In this document: positions 45,695-60,396 of the stretch, piece after piece | Layout of the letters: every line of letters begins with the position of its first letter | Position numbering within the stretch: position 1 is the first letter of the stretch | Position numbers and translations under genes: made by a program | Assembly: GCF_014805685.1 (NCBI RefSeq) | Contig: NC_060909.1 | Coordinates: forward strand, 8,241,792 to 8,305,791 | DNA: 64,000 nucleotides | DNA from: Silurus meridionalis | Taxonomy: Eukaryota > Chordata > Actinopteri > Siluriformes > Siluridae | Direction of reading: 5' to 3' | Notes under the pieces: generated by a model | The model's database searches: none | The model's input: the letters and a program-made list of their open reading frames with translations, nothing else | Told to the model about the DNA's origin: nothing

Positions 45695-48600
45695 GACATA
45701 AAATTGAGAGGGGATCAGGCATTTTATAACAAATGAAATAAGCTACACCAAAACTGTTGAAATAAAGTTCAAAGATATAAACTGAAGATTTACTTGATTT
45801 CTCTGACTTTTAATTTGTTGAATATACTTATTATTGTACAGTACTTTGGTCAAATTTAAGTTGTGATAAATTGTGCTTCAGAGAAATGTATTTGAATTTT
45901 ACATATATTTTCATATGCCATATAAAAAACAAACAAACAAAAAAAAAACTGAATTAAAATACAACAAACAAGATAACAACAAAAAAGTCCTGCATTTTTT
46001 GTCCTACATGAAGGAGAAAAAAGCTGTGAATGAAATGACTGTAACCAATCAAAAAAAAGTTATAGAACAAATTAGGTAACAGTGACTCCGCTGATGTGTT
46101 TGATTGTTTTCCTTGAGTGTTTTATTACTGAAATAAAATTGTATATGAAAAAGAGACAGAGAGAGAAAGTGTTTAAAGGACAATACAGAGCGTATTTCTC
46201 AAAATAAATGAATGAATTTGTCCTTTGAGGTCAGCTCTTTTGCTGTATAACAGGAAGTGGTGAATATTTTCTGCTGCTTGAATTTGTTGGTCATTCATGT
46301 TTGGAGCTGCTGTGAAACATTTCCTCTCAGGGTGGAGGACATCGAGTGGACTCTATGAATTAGTCAATAGTTGTTTTTGTTCATAATTCTTAAGAGGAGG
46401 AATCTTTTTTTAAACTATGTTCTGAGTTATATAATAGTGTGAAATGTAATGTAGAATTGTGAGTATGAGTCCTGTGGGTGGGTACAGAAATGACACGTTA
46501 TATTTATAAATATTGTATGTTAATATTCAAATCTAAATATGCCTCGTGCGATTTATTGTGATTGAGGACCATCAGGGCCATAAGCAAGATTTTTCCCTGA
46601 AATTTACACACAGCACATCATTAAAACTAATATTAGATTTAAATTAGGTCACTTGTAGATTAATAACGTTTAAAACTCATCAACATACAAATAAACACCT
46701 GAAACACCTTGGCTACACTTTATAGACCGATTTGGGGTCACATGGCTACATTAAAAAGTACTTATATTCAAATTAATTATACAGTACTCATAATTCCTAC
46801 CAAACTGTTGCAGCCAAACTTCTACTAGTTTGAAAAATTTATTTACCAATGTTTTAAATAAATGTTATAAACAATGTTCCTCCAGGTACCACAAGGAGGC
46901 AGTATCTATTCATGTCTCAATGTATTTCGCATGCAGGATTATATCAGGCCTAATTTTGTCTTGTTCAGTTAGATATTATATCCTAGAAAATGTGTATACA
47001 TACATTTTAAGTTCATTGTATATAAATATATTAGAATATACATAATAATCCTTGTCCATTGTGACTCAGAAAAGTGCTTTGTAAGCTACATAAAACTCAT
47101 GCAATTAAGAAAAATTGCTGGTATAGAGATAATCAGTTTTCATTTAAAAAATTCTGTTGTTCAGACATTCAGGGAAGAAGTTTTACTGGAAGTTCTACTA
47201 GGTGCTTGTGCAAAGAAAACTTGACACATATGTTTCTTGTATTCTGAGGAACAGCAGGTTTAGTTGTGGTTGTGGTTTGAAGGGAACACTCCTACAGAAT
47301 GGGGATGATAAAAGCTTTCTTGCCATGCACTGCTTGATTTTACAGTGTTTTTGCTTCGCATTGTTGTACGTATGCAGTCATGGTTTCCACTATTATAAGT
47401 GTGGCCATGTGTAACGCGTTCGCTTTTTCTTGGGCAGGAGAAGAAGTCGAGGGTTATGATCAACTTTCATGTGCAATATGCAATAATTATCCAAACAAAC
47501 ATTTTGCTTACATGGTTGACATGATCCTATTTTAAGAATGGCTACTATAGACAGATTATGGATGTGAAGGCCTGGAATAACAGTTCATATGGTGAATTCT
47601 GACATTTTCTATCATTTTGAACAGAAGTGTGTTTCTCTTGTTTGACCTTAACCACAAAAACAATTGTAGTCCATTCACCATGAAGGATTAATCAACAACA
47701 AAACCTGAACTATCCTTGATCTATGCATATTATGGTGATTCGACTTATGAGCATTTGACTACTGAATCTTGCAAAAACTAATGCAGCCATCTGCTGTGTG
47801 TGTGTGTTTGTAATGAGTAATGAATAATGACTTTGTGTGTTAATATTGGATTAAATTCTGTGACATACATTCCTCATTGCGACTGTGCATATGTGCACAT
47901 ATATACTATTTGGCAAATTCATTTAACGTTAAAAGAAAAAGGCAGGGATTGCTAAAAATTAATAAAAATAAATTCAATAAGCCAAATTTGGGTCATTGTT
48001 AATGTTGTTTATTTAACGTAGTTCAGTGTATACTTTTGTTGGAAATGTAACACAGATAAACTGTTATTCTAGAATCAAAAAGGCTTCTTGAAATTTGGCC
48101 CAAAATAAAACTGTATGAGTTACCCACTAATTCAAATCACTTAAAAAGGCCTCAACTAAACTGCCTGATCCTTTATGTCTTTGATTCATTCTTTGAGAGC
48201 CCATTGAAGTTAGAATCAATCCGATTACTAAAGTTCTTTCCTCTTGAGAAGTTTGAGCAGAAACAATAGCAGTCCTGTACTGAGAAAGAACCATAAAGAA
48301 GAGGCTTAGTGGTTTTCTAAACTGAATTAAGATTTTAAGAGTGTTAAGGGAAAACATAGAACTTTATCTAAGCAAAGTTTAAAACAAACAAACAAAACAT
48401 ACAAACTCTCAGATTCTCGTTAACTTAATACTTTAGCTTACTGGATGTGTGGCAAAAGTACTACCTGATGCTTTGTACACTATTACGGTATAGTGCAATC
48501 GAATTTTTGATGCCCTGCAATAAACAGCCAATCACAGGGTGTAATATTGTGCTCAGTATTCCTAGAATGGATTTTATGTATATTGCACTGGCCAGGTAAG

Positions 48601-51600
48601 GTAGTTAATTATATGTAATTCAAAATGCTTGTTCATTTTATCATGATGCCACCATGATGCAGACCTGATTCAAAACACCAGCAATTTTCACACAGCTGAA
48701 CAAAGTAGATATTGAAAATAAATGTAAGAAATATGTCTATAAAAATTTGTAAGCAATAAATCATTTAAAATTTACAAAATAAATTTGTTTTACATTTGTT
48801 TCAGTCAAATAATCCAAACTGACAGACTATGCCATACTTATATTCCAATAGTTTATATTATATCTAGTTTATATTAAAACAAATGTGATCTTTATTACAT
48901 AAAATGTATTAAAGAAAATGCTAATGCTCCTAAAACAACTGGCAACTGTCACATTTAGCTTTTACTTTGCCTCATGTGGAGTATGTTGTGTAAATCTAAT
49001 AACATCTTTTGCAATTACAGATTTGAAAATAGAAGCGTACACACTGGGAAAATGTATCAGAAACAATATATCCACAACAGAGTAAGGACTAGACCTTTGA
49101 TAAAATCACTAGACCACTCATTTCATATCCCATCATCGTTTATTAATGTCTAGCAAAAGAGAATTATGTTTATAATAGTGAGAACAATAATTATGCCTTT
49201 AATGTTTTATTCCCAAGCTCCTCAGAGGTTAAAGCTTTCTGTTGAGATTATAAAGCATCTAAAAGCTATTGGGGAATGTTATGATATAATTATGGTCATT
49301 AAGCACTACAATTCCTCCATTCAATTACATATTAGCAGTGCTTTACTCAAGTATTTTACTAAAGCACAAAAATTGTGGAAGGAAGGTGATTATTATCTTT
49401 GTTATCTATCGTTGTCTTACCTAGGTGGTTCTATGTTCTCCTATCAGCTACTTGCTATTTTCAAATGCAAATTCACATATTAAAAGTCTAATGATCTTAA
49501 TGGGTGGATGTACAGTAGTGTTTATAGTTATATGAAATCCAAGAAAGATTTTATTTCACTTAGCTTGTGATTGTCATCCATTTGCTCTTATAAACTGTAA
49601 CTAACAAAAACAATATTGTGTATATTTTCTTTTAAATACATTTTACATCCCATTCTTTAGTCTGACCATCAATATTGATTGTATTTCCTTGATGATCTTG
49701 TAGATAGTGTGCAATTCAACCAAATGAGTAACAATTATTATCTGTGATTTTGGAGTATTTTTGCCTGTTGTGGACCAAACAGCATATAGATAAGAAATGG
49801 CCATTTATTTGTATACAGATAGACTTTCAGGCATATGACACACACAAAAAAAAGACCACCAAGGACCATCACCACAACCCACAGGCACACACATTATCTC
49901 CAAGATTATCATCACCAACTTGGGCCTCTAGATTCCAACCTACCTGTGTTTGTTTTTATTTAATGTTGACCAAATAATTGTGGTTGTTGATGAAAGTTTT
50001 ACACATAGGAAATGGAAAAATACACTCTTTGGTGCCACCACCATGATTGCTTTATTTATGATTATGCAATGCAATGCAATCCTGACCAGAACATCTGATA
50101 ACACTGCGTACATTCTCAAATAAATCCCTGTAGATATTATTATTTAATGTTAAAAAAACAGATATAGTCATACTGTGTTTGCTATAGAGGAGAGACCAAA
50201 TAACCGCTTCTAATTCTTTCAACAAGTGATGCTATGATGTTAAATGAGGTTCTGTTTGAGTTTGCAAATCATCTGGAAATGCAGGAGTTTGGTTTAATTT
50301 ACCTTTGGAAACTTCAAAGGCTGGGTCTAAGAGAGACCTGTTCTGCATCTGGAGTCTTGAAGGGTCTTGAAAGCATTGCAAACTTAAATAAATATGGGCT
50401 AGGACAATATAATGTGAGCCTCGTAAGATATGTCTTAGATTTGAAATAATGTGAAATAATATGTCTTAGATATGAAATAATTCTAGATTCTGGTTCTGGT
50501 CTGGTTGTGGTTAAAGGCTTTGGGGTTGGGTCAAAGATCATTCTTGAGGTGGTCTGTTTTGTAGTTTGGTTTTGTGTCTGGGACCAGAACATCTGAGCCT
50601 GGAGGTTTTTGCCCTCTGGTATGGGTTTAGGCTTTGTGGAACCAGGTTTTTGATCCTGGAGTTTCTGGTTGCTAGAGAAAACATGAAATTAACAAGTAGA
50701 TCTACAGCAGCATTGTTGCAGTCACTGTACCCTTCAATTTTATGTTCACCTGTCAACAGATATACCTATCCTTAATATAGATTAAGATATGGAAAACAAC
50801 TGAGGATTCAAAGCAGCCATAAATGGAATGTTTGTAGCTGCACCAACAAAATACATGTTCCATACATGTTCCATACATGTTCCATATGTGCGGTGATCCT
50901 TTGAACCACTTTAGTTTACTTTAGAGTCTTTATTTCCTTTGCCTATTATGTGTGTTTAAAATGCTAATGTCTCACACCTTCAATTCAAATAACATAAGAA
51001 TGAACTTGGTACCTCTAGGTATTTCCTTATTCCCAAACAAATTGTCATATGCATATGGTATGATAAACAGTTGGTAATTGACATTTTTTCTTCTCATTTA
51101 TTTAAAAATGAAACTGTGGGGATAGTCAATGCTTTTTTTGTACTTCATAACTCTCCAAAACATCAAGAAGATGCTACAGGAAACTTAATAGCATGCTGTG
51201 ACTCATCAGTGATGGGATGGAATTTGTTGATGTTGGAGAGCACTTAGAGAAACACATAAAGAGATATTTCAACACTCATGACTCAACAACCTTCTGCTTA
51301 TCTATAACACCAACATGGTTTCTTTTATGTGATGGCACACACAAGCTATGGGGGAGAAAGTTTATAGTCAGAGAGGAAAGAAAATATTAGTCATTTAAAG
51401 TTAAAGCTGTTTTTAACACTATATTTTCCAAAAGGGACATCTTTGGTCTACCTACTTTTAAAACCTTTGATACTATTAAATTAATACAAATATCACAATT
51501 GCATTGGCTTCTCTGTGAACCCTGACACACACCAACACGCCCTCAGAGCAGACAAAACAAGACATAAAAGTGCAAACACAAAACATCTGCACAGGAAACA

Positions 51601-53080
51601 GGCACAGGACCGGAATAACCAAGACCCTGCAGAAAAATCAGTACATGCTGTTTTCCAGGACTTACTCAAGCCATGGGTGGGTGAGTGCACCTCTGACATT
51701 GAACTTTCTATCAAAAAGCAAAAAGTGATTTCATCTTTATCAGGTGAAACCTGCACCATTTGCATAAACAGTCACTACTCTTTTTTATTAAATTAGTGTA
51801 CTTTGTTTAAAACCTTATATTATTATTATCTATTCATTCATTTGCCTTTACTGATTATCCTTATCAGGTATGTGGTGGATCCCTGGAACAGTGGACATGA
51901 GCTTGAACAATTCATCCCAGATGGGAAAAGAACAGAATACACCAATGATTTTTTTGTGCAGATCAATTTCTCGTCATTTGATTACATTGTATCATATTTG
52001 CATCTACAATCTGTGGAATAAAACAAAGCAGAAATGTTGATGTGTGCGGTATGGGGCTGACTTTTTTTAAGACCTCTGCATCAGTTGTGAAATCATTGAA
52101 AACTCTGCACAGTAGGATTGTAGCTGTCTCTGAAAACAAACTCAATCAAACAGGCATCAGTGTATGCTTATCCTTTGAATTTACTCATAAAATGCACATC
52201 ATGCTTTAGTCTTGTACTAAGTGTATAATATTTAATTAAGATTAAATAAAATCCTGAAAATATGATCAAATATATAATTAGTAACATAGAAAATAAATAA
52301 AACCACACTTTTAGGTATATGCATATAGAAAAAACTATTGGAAATCGGAATGCTTGAATTTTTTATCTATGTGTATTGTACTTACCTAAATTTTAAATCA
52401 TATCCATTACTGAGTAAAAAAAACAACAACAATAATGCAAGGGACAAAAATCACACCCAAACTACTGCACTGATTGATTGAAGGGAGGAGAGCAAATATG
52501 CTAAACTCACTAGAAAGAAAGATGGAGATGGACCAAACAGATGCCAATGATGAAAGCGAAATGCCATTAGAACGAAAGTTGTTCAGTCTGAATACTGGAT
52601 CTGCATTTGCAATTTCTCCCATATCATAAACATAATATTTTTTTTGCTGTGAAAATGCATAACTCATTAGAATCAAGTCATGGACTAGTGTTCTGGACTC
52701 GTGTTTTTTTTATTGCACTTACATTTATAAAGGTGTTTATAAATTGACCACCCCACCCCCCGAATGTTAAAACTCATTAAATTTTACTCTAAATAAATTC
52801 TAAATGTTAATTTTTAATTTAACTTCAGTAGACTTTTAGACTGGTAAATTGACTTGCACTTAAGTAAAATTTAATTAATATAACAGTACTTTTACTTGAG
52901 TAGCATATTGTATTACTCTTTCCATCTCTGGTTGTATGTGACTTTAGTTTTTCACTTTTTTCAGTTTTCACTTTGTTTAAACTAGGAGACTCAAACCTGT
53001 TTCAGCATGACAGTGCTTCTGTTCACAAAAACGTCAAAAAAAAGTCAAGAATTTTGGAATCAGGTGGTTGATAATGTCAA
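45695..53080. other. Gene-poor region
   Basis: About 7.4 kb of AT-rich sequence. A small tandem repeat (ACATGTTCCAT units) lies at 50852-50887. The longest open frames (49166-49483 and 51515-51796 on +) show no domain, no splice support and no family resemblance that I recognise. Confidence 0.4.
50852..50887. repeat. Short tandem repeat, 11-bp unit
   Basis: About three and a half copies of ACATGTTCCAT. Confidence 0.8.
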
Positions 53081-53204
53081 CGGTTCACACTTTTTTTGCT
53101 GCAGTTTATTGCTCCTATTCATCATGTTTATGTATGCTTGACAGGTACGTATATCTTGTATTAGAGCATTTAAAATTTGTGCTTTGAATACATACTGGCC
53201 ACTG

Positions 53205-54240
53205 GATGTTCAACATGGCACCTCAATGGAAAAAACTCTCTCAAGATTTGAGAATTAGAATTGTTGCTCTCCACAAAGATGGCCTAGTCTAAAAGAAGAT
53301 TGGTAATACCCTTAAACTGATTTACAGTGCAGTGGCCAGGTTCATACAAAGGTTTTCCGAAACAGGTTCCTTTCAAGGAACAGGCCTTCAAAGGGTCAAT
53401 CAAAGAAGTCGAGTCCTTGTGCTGTGCATCAGAAGCTGGCTTTAAAAAACAGACACGAGTGCTGCCAGCATTGCTTTAGAGGTTGCAGAACTGAATGGGC
53501 TGCTCATCAGTGCTCAGACCATACACTGCATACTGCAACAAGTCGGTTTGCATGGCCGTTATCCCAAATAGAAACCTCTTCTGAAGCTGGCTCACAAGAA
53601 GTCCTGCAAACAGTTTGATGGAGACAACCTTTCCAATAGCATGAATCAATGGAACCATGTCCTGTGTTCTGATGAGACTAAGATAAAGTTGTTTGATTCA
53701 GATGTTGTCCAGCCTGGTGAGGAGTATCAAGAAAATTGTGTCTTGCCTACAGTCAGGCATGGTGGTGGTAGCATCATGGTCTGGGACTACATGAGTGCTG
53801 CTGGTACTGGAGAGCTGCGGTTCATTGAGAGAAACATGGATTCCAACATGTACTGTGACATTCGAATGGCAGTTTTCCAACATAAATGACACCAAACACA
53901 CTGCCAAGATGACAACTGCCTTGCTGAGGAAGCTGAGGGTGGCCAAGTATGTCCCCAGACCTGAAACCTATTGAGCACCTGTGGGGCATCCTCAAGAGAA
54001 AGGTGGAGAAACGCCATGTGTCTAACATCCAACAGCTCTCTGATGTCATTATGGAGGACTGGAAGAGGATCCCAGCAACAACCTGTGCAGCTCTGGTGAA
54101 TTCCATGCCCAGCAGGATTAAGGCAGTGCACATTGACTACTTTAAAATATATCCAATTTTAATTCCTTTAGTACTGTCCCTTGAGATCATATAATAAAAT
54201 GGTTGCCGAAATGTGAGGGGTGTACTCACTTTTGTGAGAT
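53205..54240 (+). pseudogene. Decayed Tc1-like transposase/element
   Basis: Begins near ATGGCACCTCAATGG (MAPQWKKLSQDLRIRIVALH) and runs through several stops and frameshifts. Recognisable are TDTSAASIALEVAELNG, HVLCSDETKIKLFDSD (first catalytic Asp), VRHGGGSIMVWDYMSAAGTG and, in another frame, SPDLKPIEHLWGILKRKVEK (the Glu). The 3' end carries GTGAGGGGTGTACTCACTTTTGTGAG, a typical Tc1-like terminus. It belongs to a different Tc1 family from the 43-kb copy and is much older. Confidence 0.85.
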
Positions 54241-54244
54241 TCTG

Positions 54245-57200
54245 CATTTGTATTTGTGTCCCATCTCTGTCTTTCCTTGGTCTTGACCCTGTTAAGATTG
54301 GTCTTGTTCATTTTGAGCGAGTCTTGAAATTATTCTTGACTGGGCACTATCCATGTACATTCCTATACATGTTCAACTGAATGCAATACTTTTTCAGTAA
54401 AACAGCAAAACTGCTGCTTTGCACGATTTATCTTTGTACCTTTGTGATACTTATATAAAACATTTCACTGCAGAATATAGTCTGATGAGAACAATGTCTG
54501 GATTCAGGCCAATGAGTGTGTGGTCTGAGATATCAAAATGTTTTTGTATAACTTTACTGATACACAGTCAAACATTTTAAGGAATGTGAGTTACTGGGAA
54601 AAAAAAAACCAGGAAGGACATGTATACTCCTGTAACTATGAATTTCTTTAAGCAGTTTAGCAGTGTTTCTTGTAACCTTTGACAGACATTGTGCTAATAT
54701 TCCAATGCTTCTATTGGTTCTGTGTGAAATAAACAAATACTTTATTTTTAAATAGACTTCCTGTGTGTGCCCAATGTGGAGGAGGAAACAGGAAATTTTG
54801 ACCCACACTGTGCTCAAAGAAAGAAAAAACATAAATAACAATATCACGAACCATCATAAGAGATAGCTGTGGTTTAAGTTGTGAATGCCAGGGATGAGCT
54901 AATGTCCTGTCTTGTTTGACTACATTTTCTTTGTTAGTTAAGCTTGGACATGTGTACTGGCCATGATTAGCATTTTATTTTATTTTTTTTTAGCTTGTGT
55001 TTTTTCCCACTGTTCTGTTCGGTTTTTCCTTCTTTACTACACCAAGCTACCATTAACCACTTGGCTTGCTAAATGTGCTTGTGAATATGAGATTGGGCTT
55101 AGACGCCAAAGCTTTGTCATATCTGTCAAACGTCTTGTCTTATATTTTCCAGGGAATGTTGGCTGGAAAGTTTGCCAGCATTATCTGTGTGAATGGCTTC
55201 AGAGTCCTGAACTCTCCCTTTTGTGTTTGTAGCTAGCTAGCTAAGGTTAGCTAACTGCTAACATTCTCAAGACTTAGCTGTCTGTCATAGCATGTGTTGA
55301 ACAAAGCAAAAGTTTTTCCCCTTTCAAATAACAAGGCTGGTATTTGTTTTCATCAGTTAGCTGGAATTTCTGGATTGTTTTAATCTGGGTTACATTATAC
55401 AATAAGAGAAACTGACATTTGGCAACTGGTCTCACTACATGATTGTTTTCTTGAAGTGAATCTGAAAATGATATTACACATCAGCATGCAGGTGCCCACA
55501 CATTACAGCCAAATTAAAACATAAACAAAAATATAACAACATCAACAAAATTGTACAAAATTGTTAGTCATAGATTTGTAAACCAGATTTAGCTAAGGTT
55601 TTTAGCCACTTAGCTAAATCTAGTTTGCTAGTGGATGGTTAATTTTTGTGCTTTGTAGTTGGCTACATACTGCAAATGCAAATACTTACTATTCTATACT
55701 ATACAATACTATACTATACTATACTATACTATACTATACTATACTATACTTCATTGTACTGTAGTTCATCCATATATGATACAGTAACTGTGTATAAACA
55801 CAAACACAGTATAATATATCTTTATATTGTGTTTTAGTCCTATATTACCCACTGGTTTTGCTAAATATAGTGTTATTTGTAATAGGATGACATAAGCTAT
55901 TCTTGACTTTTGAGTAATAATGTTACACCATAAATATGGCCTCTTGAGAGCTATTATGAATTCAGAGATCCTGCAGCTTTTATTGACAATATAACTTCAG
56001 ACTTCAGACAAAAAGAAAGTGAAGGAGTAAAGTAAGCCACAGACATGCTCTATATTCTTATTGCACCTGAATAAATAGAATAACAAGTTGATGGAAAATG
56101 ATCAAACTAATAGAATCCAAATAAAATAAAACTAACTATATGTTTAAATATGTGAAAATCCTTTATGATTATTTTTTTGACAGTCTGAATTTGAACTTAC
56201 TGTCTAGCAGAAATTGAGCTTTGTTGTGAATAATACAGCCTGCTTGAGAATATTTATTATAAACACAATCAAATGGCTTTTTCCTTATAACCTATTAAGA
56301 GAATGTTTTCTAAGTAAACGTGTTCTTATCTTGGAAATTGAGTATAAATGTGACGTGTCGCGTTTGGCTCAGCTCAGTGGAAAACCGAATGGCACATTAA
56401 ATATACATCGAAAACTTGGTGCTATGACCCAGAATTAGCCAACTGCATTCAACCTTTTGAACCACATCAGACACACTCTGGTTCACCTTAGCATAAGTTT
56501 CCTCAGTTAAGAATGTCCATCCTTCATTATTATTATCATCATTTTGCCATGTGGTGCAGTCCAACAAAAGCAAAGGGGAGTATTTACAGTACGGAATAAA
56601 AAAACCATAGATGCCTGACTTCCTTGGTCCCACCCTAAATATTCTCTGTTTAGGGAGGAATTGTCCCATTATGACCCTCCACTCTCTTATATTAGACTGA
56701 TGGTGGAGATACACTCTGACTTTATACGGAGGAGCTTGAATTACATTAATACTGTTGGAAAACAAGACAGGAAAAATTGCTAACACATCACATTTATACA
56801 AACACACTGTTCTTTTATCTTTTAAAAAAAGACAGGATTAATGGTCAATGTTAACTTAGATTACAAAGAATGTCTATATTTTATAGTCATGCATGGTGAT
56901 TTTTTTGAAGAGTAAGTAAATACAAATCCAAGAACAAATAGAAAACCTGTTAATGCGGCAGGCAATGGCAGCTCTTGTTACCACTCTCACTGTTCCCAAT
57001 AGTATTTACTTATTTTTACTTTCTGTTGCACATTGTTTCTGCACAATGGTGATATATATACATATGAGATTTATGCAATTTCATATTGGTTCAAAGCTGA
57101 TCAAATCTAATGAGTGAGTCATTGATAGAGCTCCCAAATGTTCTTTTTTTCAGTAATACAGTTTATTTGGTCACTAATATAATATTTCTTATTTCCGCTA

Positions 57201-59630
57201 TACAATTTCTATTTATAAAATTACTAATTACTTTTATAGGTTTTTTGTTTTATTTCTCCTCATCCCCTGATAACATAGCAATAGTTTAGTAACCCCAAAA
57301 ACATCAGATGATCTTAACTGGCACAACCAATCCATCAGTCTTATTTCTTGGGAACTCCTTTTTTTCCCAGGCTGTATTATAGCCTAGGATGTTATGTTCC
57401 ACAGTAAGTAATCACATCAGTAATGGTTTGTTTACAAGTTTATGAAAGTATGCCAGTGATGAAAATCTACTAAACCACTTAAAATTCTTTTGGTAAACCC
57501 AACAGGATACAATTATTATTTTATTTTGGATGGTGTTCCCTGTTACTCAGGCCTTTTAATTTGCAGTTTCATTGCAGCCCATGTCCAAGATATGATATAA
57601 TAGCTCTGCTTGATAACAACTGATGACAGAAGTTCTTTATCTATAAATAATTAATTATTGTCAATGCTGGAGATTTTATTTATTTAAACTTTAAATTAAT
57701 AGTTTAATAATATCAGCAGTCCCTTTCTTAGTGCATTTTATTTTGTGTCCCAGTGCCATCCATTGACAGAACAAAGATTTTATCGATGTGGTCACATGGA
57801 TTAATCTTCAACAATTGGATTTTGAGCAAAGGACAAGGCCTTCAATATGCACTGACTGGCTTAAAAAGTCCTCGAGCTTCTCAATCGCATTATGGTTGAA
57901 CAGGGATTGCAATTAGACCTCAGTCTCTGAAGAGATTAGCTTTTATTTTATTTGCTAAACAAATTTAGCAACTTTGACCTTTTTTGGTGTGTTAGGTTGA
58001 ATAACACCAAAGGGGAACAAATGAGACAGGAAAGGAGATGTCGAGGAAAACCAGAGAGATGACAGCCTGAGAAATGGGGAACAGGACAGAGGTGGATGTA
58101 AGCGGAAATGAGAGCAGGAGGCAGAAAGAGAAATTCTGTCACTTATCAGTGCCGAAAATCTCTCTTGAGTGGGAGCATTGGAAAACAACAGAGTTTAACA
58201 GAATGGATTCTTGTCTTGTTTTCTCATAACCAAATAATATATATAACAAAATGATAAGATGGATAAACATGATCCTGATATAGACATTTTTATGTTGTTT
58301 TATTCACAGAAGATCGGGTTCTAAACTTAGAAACTATACCAATTTAAGTAACAAATAGTTATTTTAATAACAGATCTACACTGTAAATATTGTAGTAAAA
58401 TACAGTCAGTAAAATAAATAAATAAATAAAAATATAATAAATATTATTGATGGTTTTGGCTCATTAATGTTAAGAGTAACATTATATTATGTAAAGGTAT
58501 GCAATGTAAAAAGTTAATAGAGTTGACAGAGCTATGACTCTCTGCTGAAAATATCATACTTACAACTCTTAATGTAAGTCACCATGGATGGAACCGCATT
58601 TGATTATCAGTTATGTGTTTATGTGCAGGAATAGGACCACTGTGTAATATTAGCCTTGCCTCCAGGTGTCCATCAAGCATGGGCTATTTTGAATGCATCT
58701 TTCCTTTTGAGAACATAATCAATTTAAATGATTTGAATTTGAATGGCAATGTTTATAGATTGTAATGGAACAAACCTGATTTTTACCCTTAATATGGCAA
58801 AGATTTTACTTATTTCAATACTTTGTGGTCACAAAAATCCAATTTGTTCAATTTAGACCTGAGACACTTCTGAATCTGGTGCTAGAATGACTACATGTCC
58901 AATATGTAGTCATGCGACAGAAATAAAAACACTTAAATCTGAATGCAATAATATTTTCTTTAATGTGCATGCAGATATTACTTTTTATCTGATTATCCAA
59001 GTGTCAAAAAAAAAGAAAAAAGAAGAATGGAGAAGAATAATAGCAGTGATTATATTTAGTGGAAGAATCTATCTAAGAAATCTATCCAAGATTACTGTCA
59101 ATATAAACAGATCTATTCTGAGGAGAATTTGGAATTGCAGAAAGAAGCTCAGAATAAAATACAAATATTTTGTTACTGTACTTTAGTAGCTCTTTCTGGT
59201 ATCAGTAATTTACTTCACTATTTATTTTTAGGACAATTTTTTTACTTTTACTCGTTATAGTTTTACACAAATATCTGTACTTTCTACTTCTTATATTTTC
59301 ACTTTCACTTTTATTTTACTTTAGTTTGAATCTATTCAGTGAAATGTCAATATATTTTCTTCCCACTTTTCAGCCCAACCTATTTCTACTCAGGCTTTTT
59401 TAACCTGCCACTAGTGTATCTTTTGCAGGCTCTCACACACCACAGACGCAGGCTAGTTTAAAAAGCAAACAATGAGCAAGGCAGAAGGCAACAAGAAGTA
59501 TGGGGTTAACGTGGATGAGATGTTAACGTGTCAGCGATGTAAACATGACTGAGAACAGAGATATTCCTGATCACCCTCATCTTTGCTTTTCTTGTGTGGT
59601 AGAAATTTGCTTTGTATTAATATATTAATT
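54245..59630. other. Gene-poor region
   Basis: Contains an (ACTAT)n microsatellite (55695-55750). A 136-codon open frame on the - strand (56397-56807) is the longest in the area but has no family features. No exon pattern seen. Confidence 0.4.
55695..55750. repeat. (ACTAT)n microsatellite
   Basis: About 11 units of a pentanucleotide, the last nine or so perfect. Confidence 0.92.
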
Positions 59631-59631
59631 A

Positions 59632-60143
59632 GTGCTGTCAAAATGAACGTGTTATTAACGCGTTAAGACAAATTCATTTTAATGGCATTAATTATATTAA
59701 CATGCGTATTTCTGTTTGACCATTTTTATAAAAAATATAAATAAATACATATAAAAGAGATGAAATTAAAATCTTACAGGAGGTACAGTTTCTACTGTAT
59801 TACCTCATTAACCGTCAGTGTGGAAACATAGCAAAGGTTCCGTTTGGTGTCCTGATAATTTACGTAATTTAAAACACCATAATTACTTTAAAACATTTAC
59901 AAGATTATTTTGTCTTTATGCTCTAAATTGAGTATGGTTTCACTAATAATAAACATACATTTGAATAAAGTATCATTTGTCCATGCCCATGTTGATTAAA
60001 GTATTAAAAACTTGAAAGTATTAATTTAAGCTACATTTAGAACAGATAAAAATGTATGATTCATTGTTGTTGAATGTTGAGTTAACTCATGACAAGCATG
60101 CCATTAATCATGATTAAATATTTTAATTGATTGACACCCCTAA
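59632..60143. mobile_element. Short hAT-like non-autonomous element
   Basis: Left end TAGTGCTGTCAAAATGAACG followed by TTATTAACGCGTTAA; right end, inverted, TAGGGGTGTCAATCAATT followed by ATTAATCATGATTAA. These match the ends of a common fish hAT family with imperfect terminal inverted repeats. I could not define a clean 8-bp duplication. Confidence 0.55.
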
Positions 60144-60396
60144 TATTGTAGTTTCTGTAGTTCTACTTAAGTGAAGGATGTGTGTACTTTTGCCACCTCT
60201 GACATAGACTATATGCTATCTACAGTTAACCTCTGTGAGATGCCCAGGAGAATACTATGTACACCCAGAATTTGTGGATCTGAAAGTGTTTTAGCATAGT
60301 ACTGATGGACCTCTTCAGCAATTGCCAAGTGTAGTTTAACCTGAAGGAGCTGCAAAGACCACTGGGAAAAGATGTTCTGGCTACTCACTGGCCACG

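Noticed and set aside
49166..49483. 105-codon open frame as a gene
   Set aside because: AT-rich, no domain, no splice pattern and no recognised relatives; chance is the simpler explanation.
55695..55750. Tandem array as a CRISPR or satellite array
   Set aside because: It is a pentanucleotide microsatellite with no spacers; nothing in the window resembles a CRISPR array.
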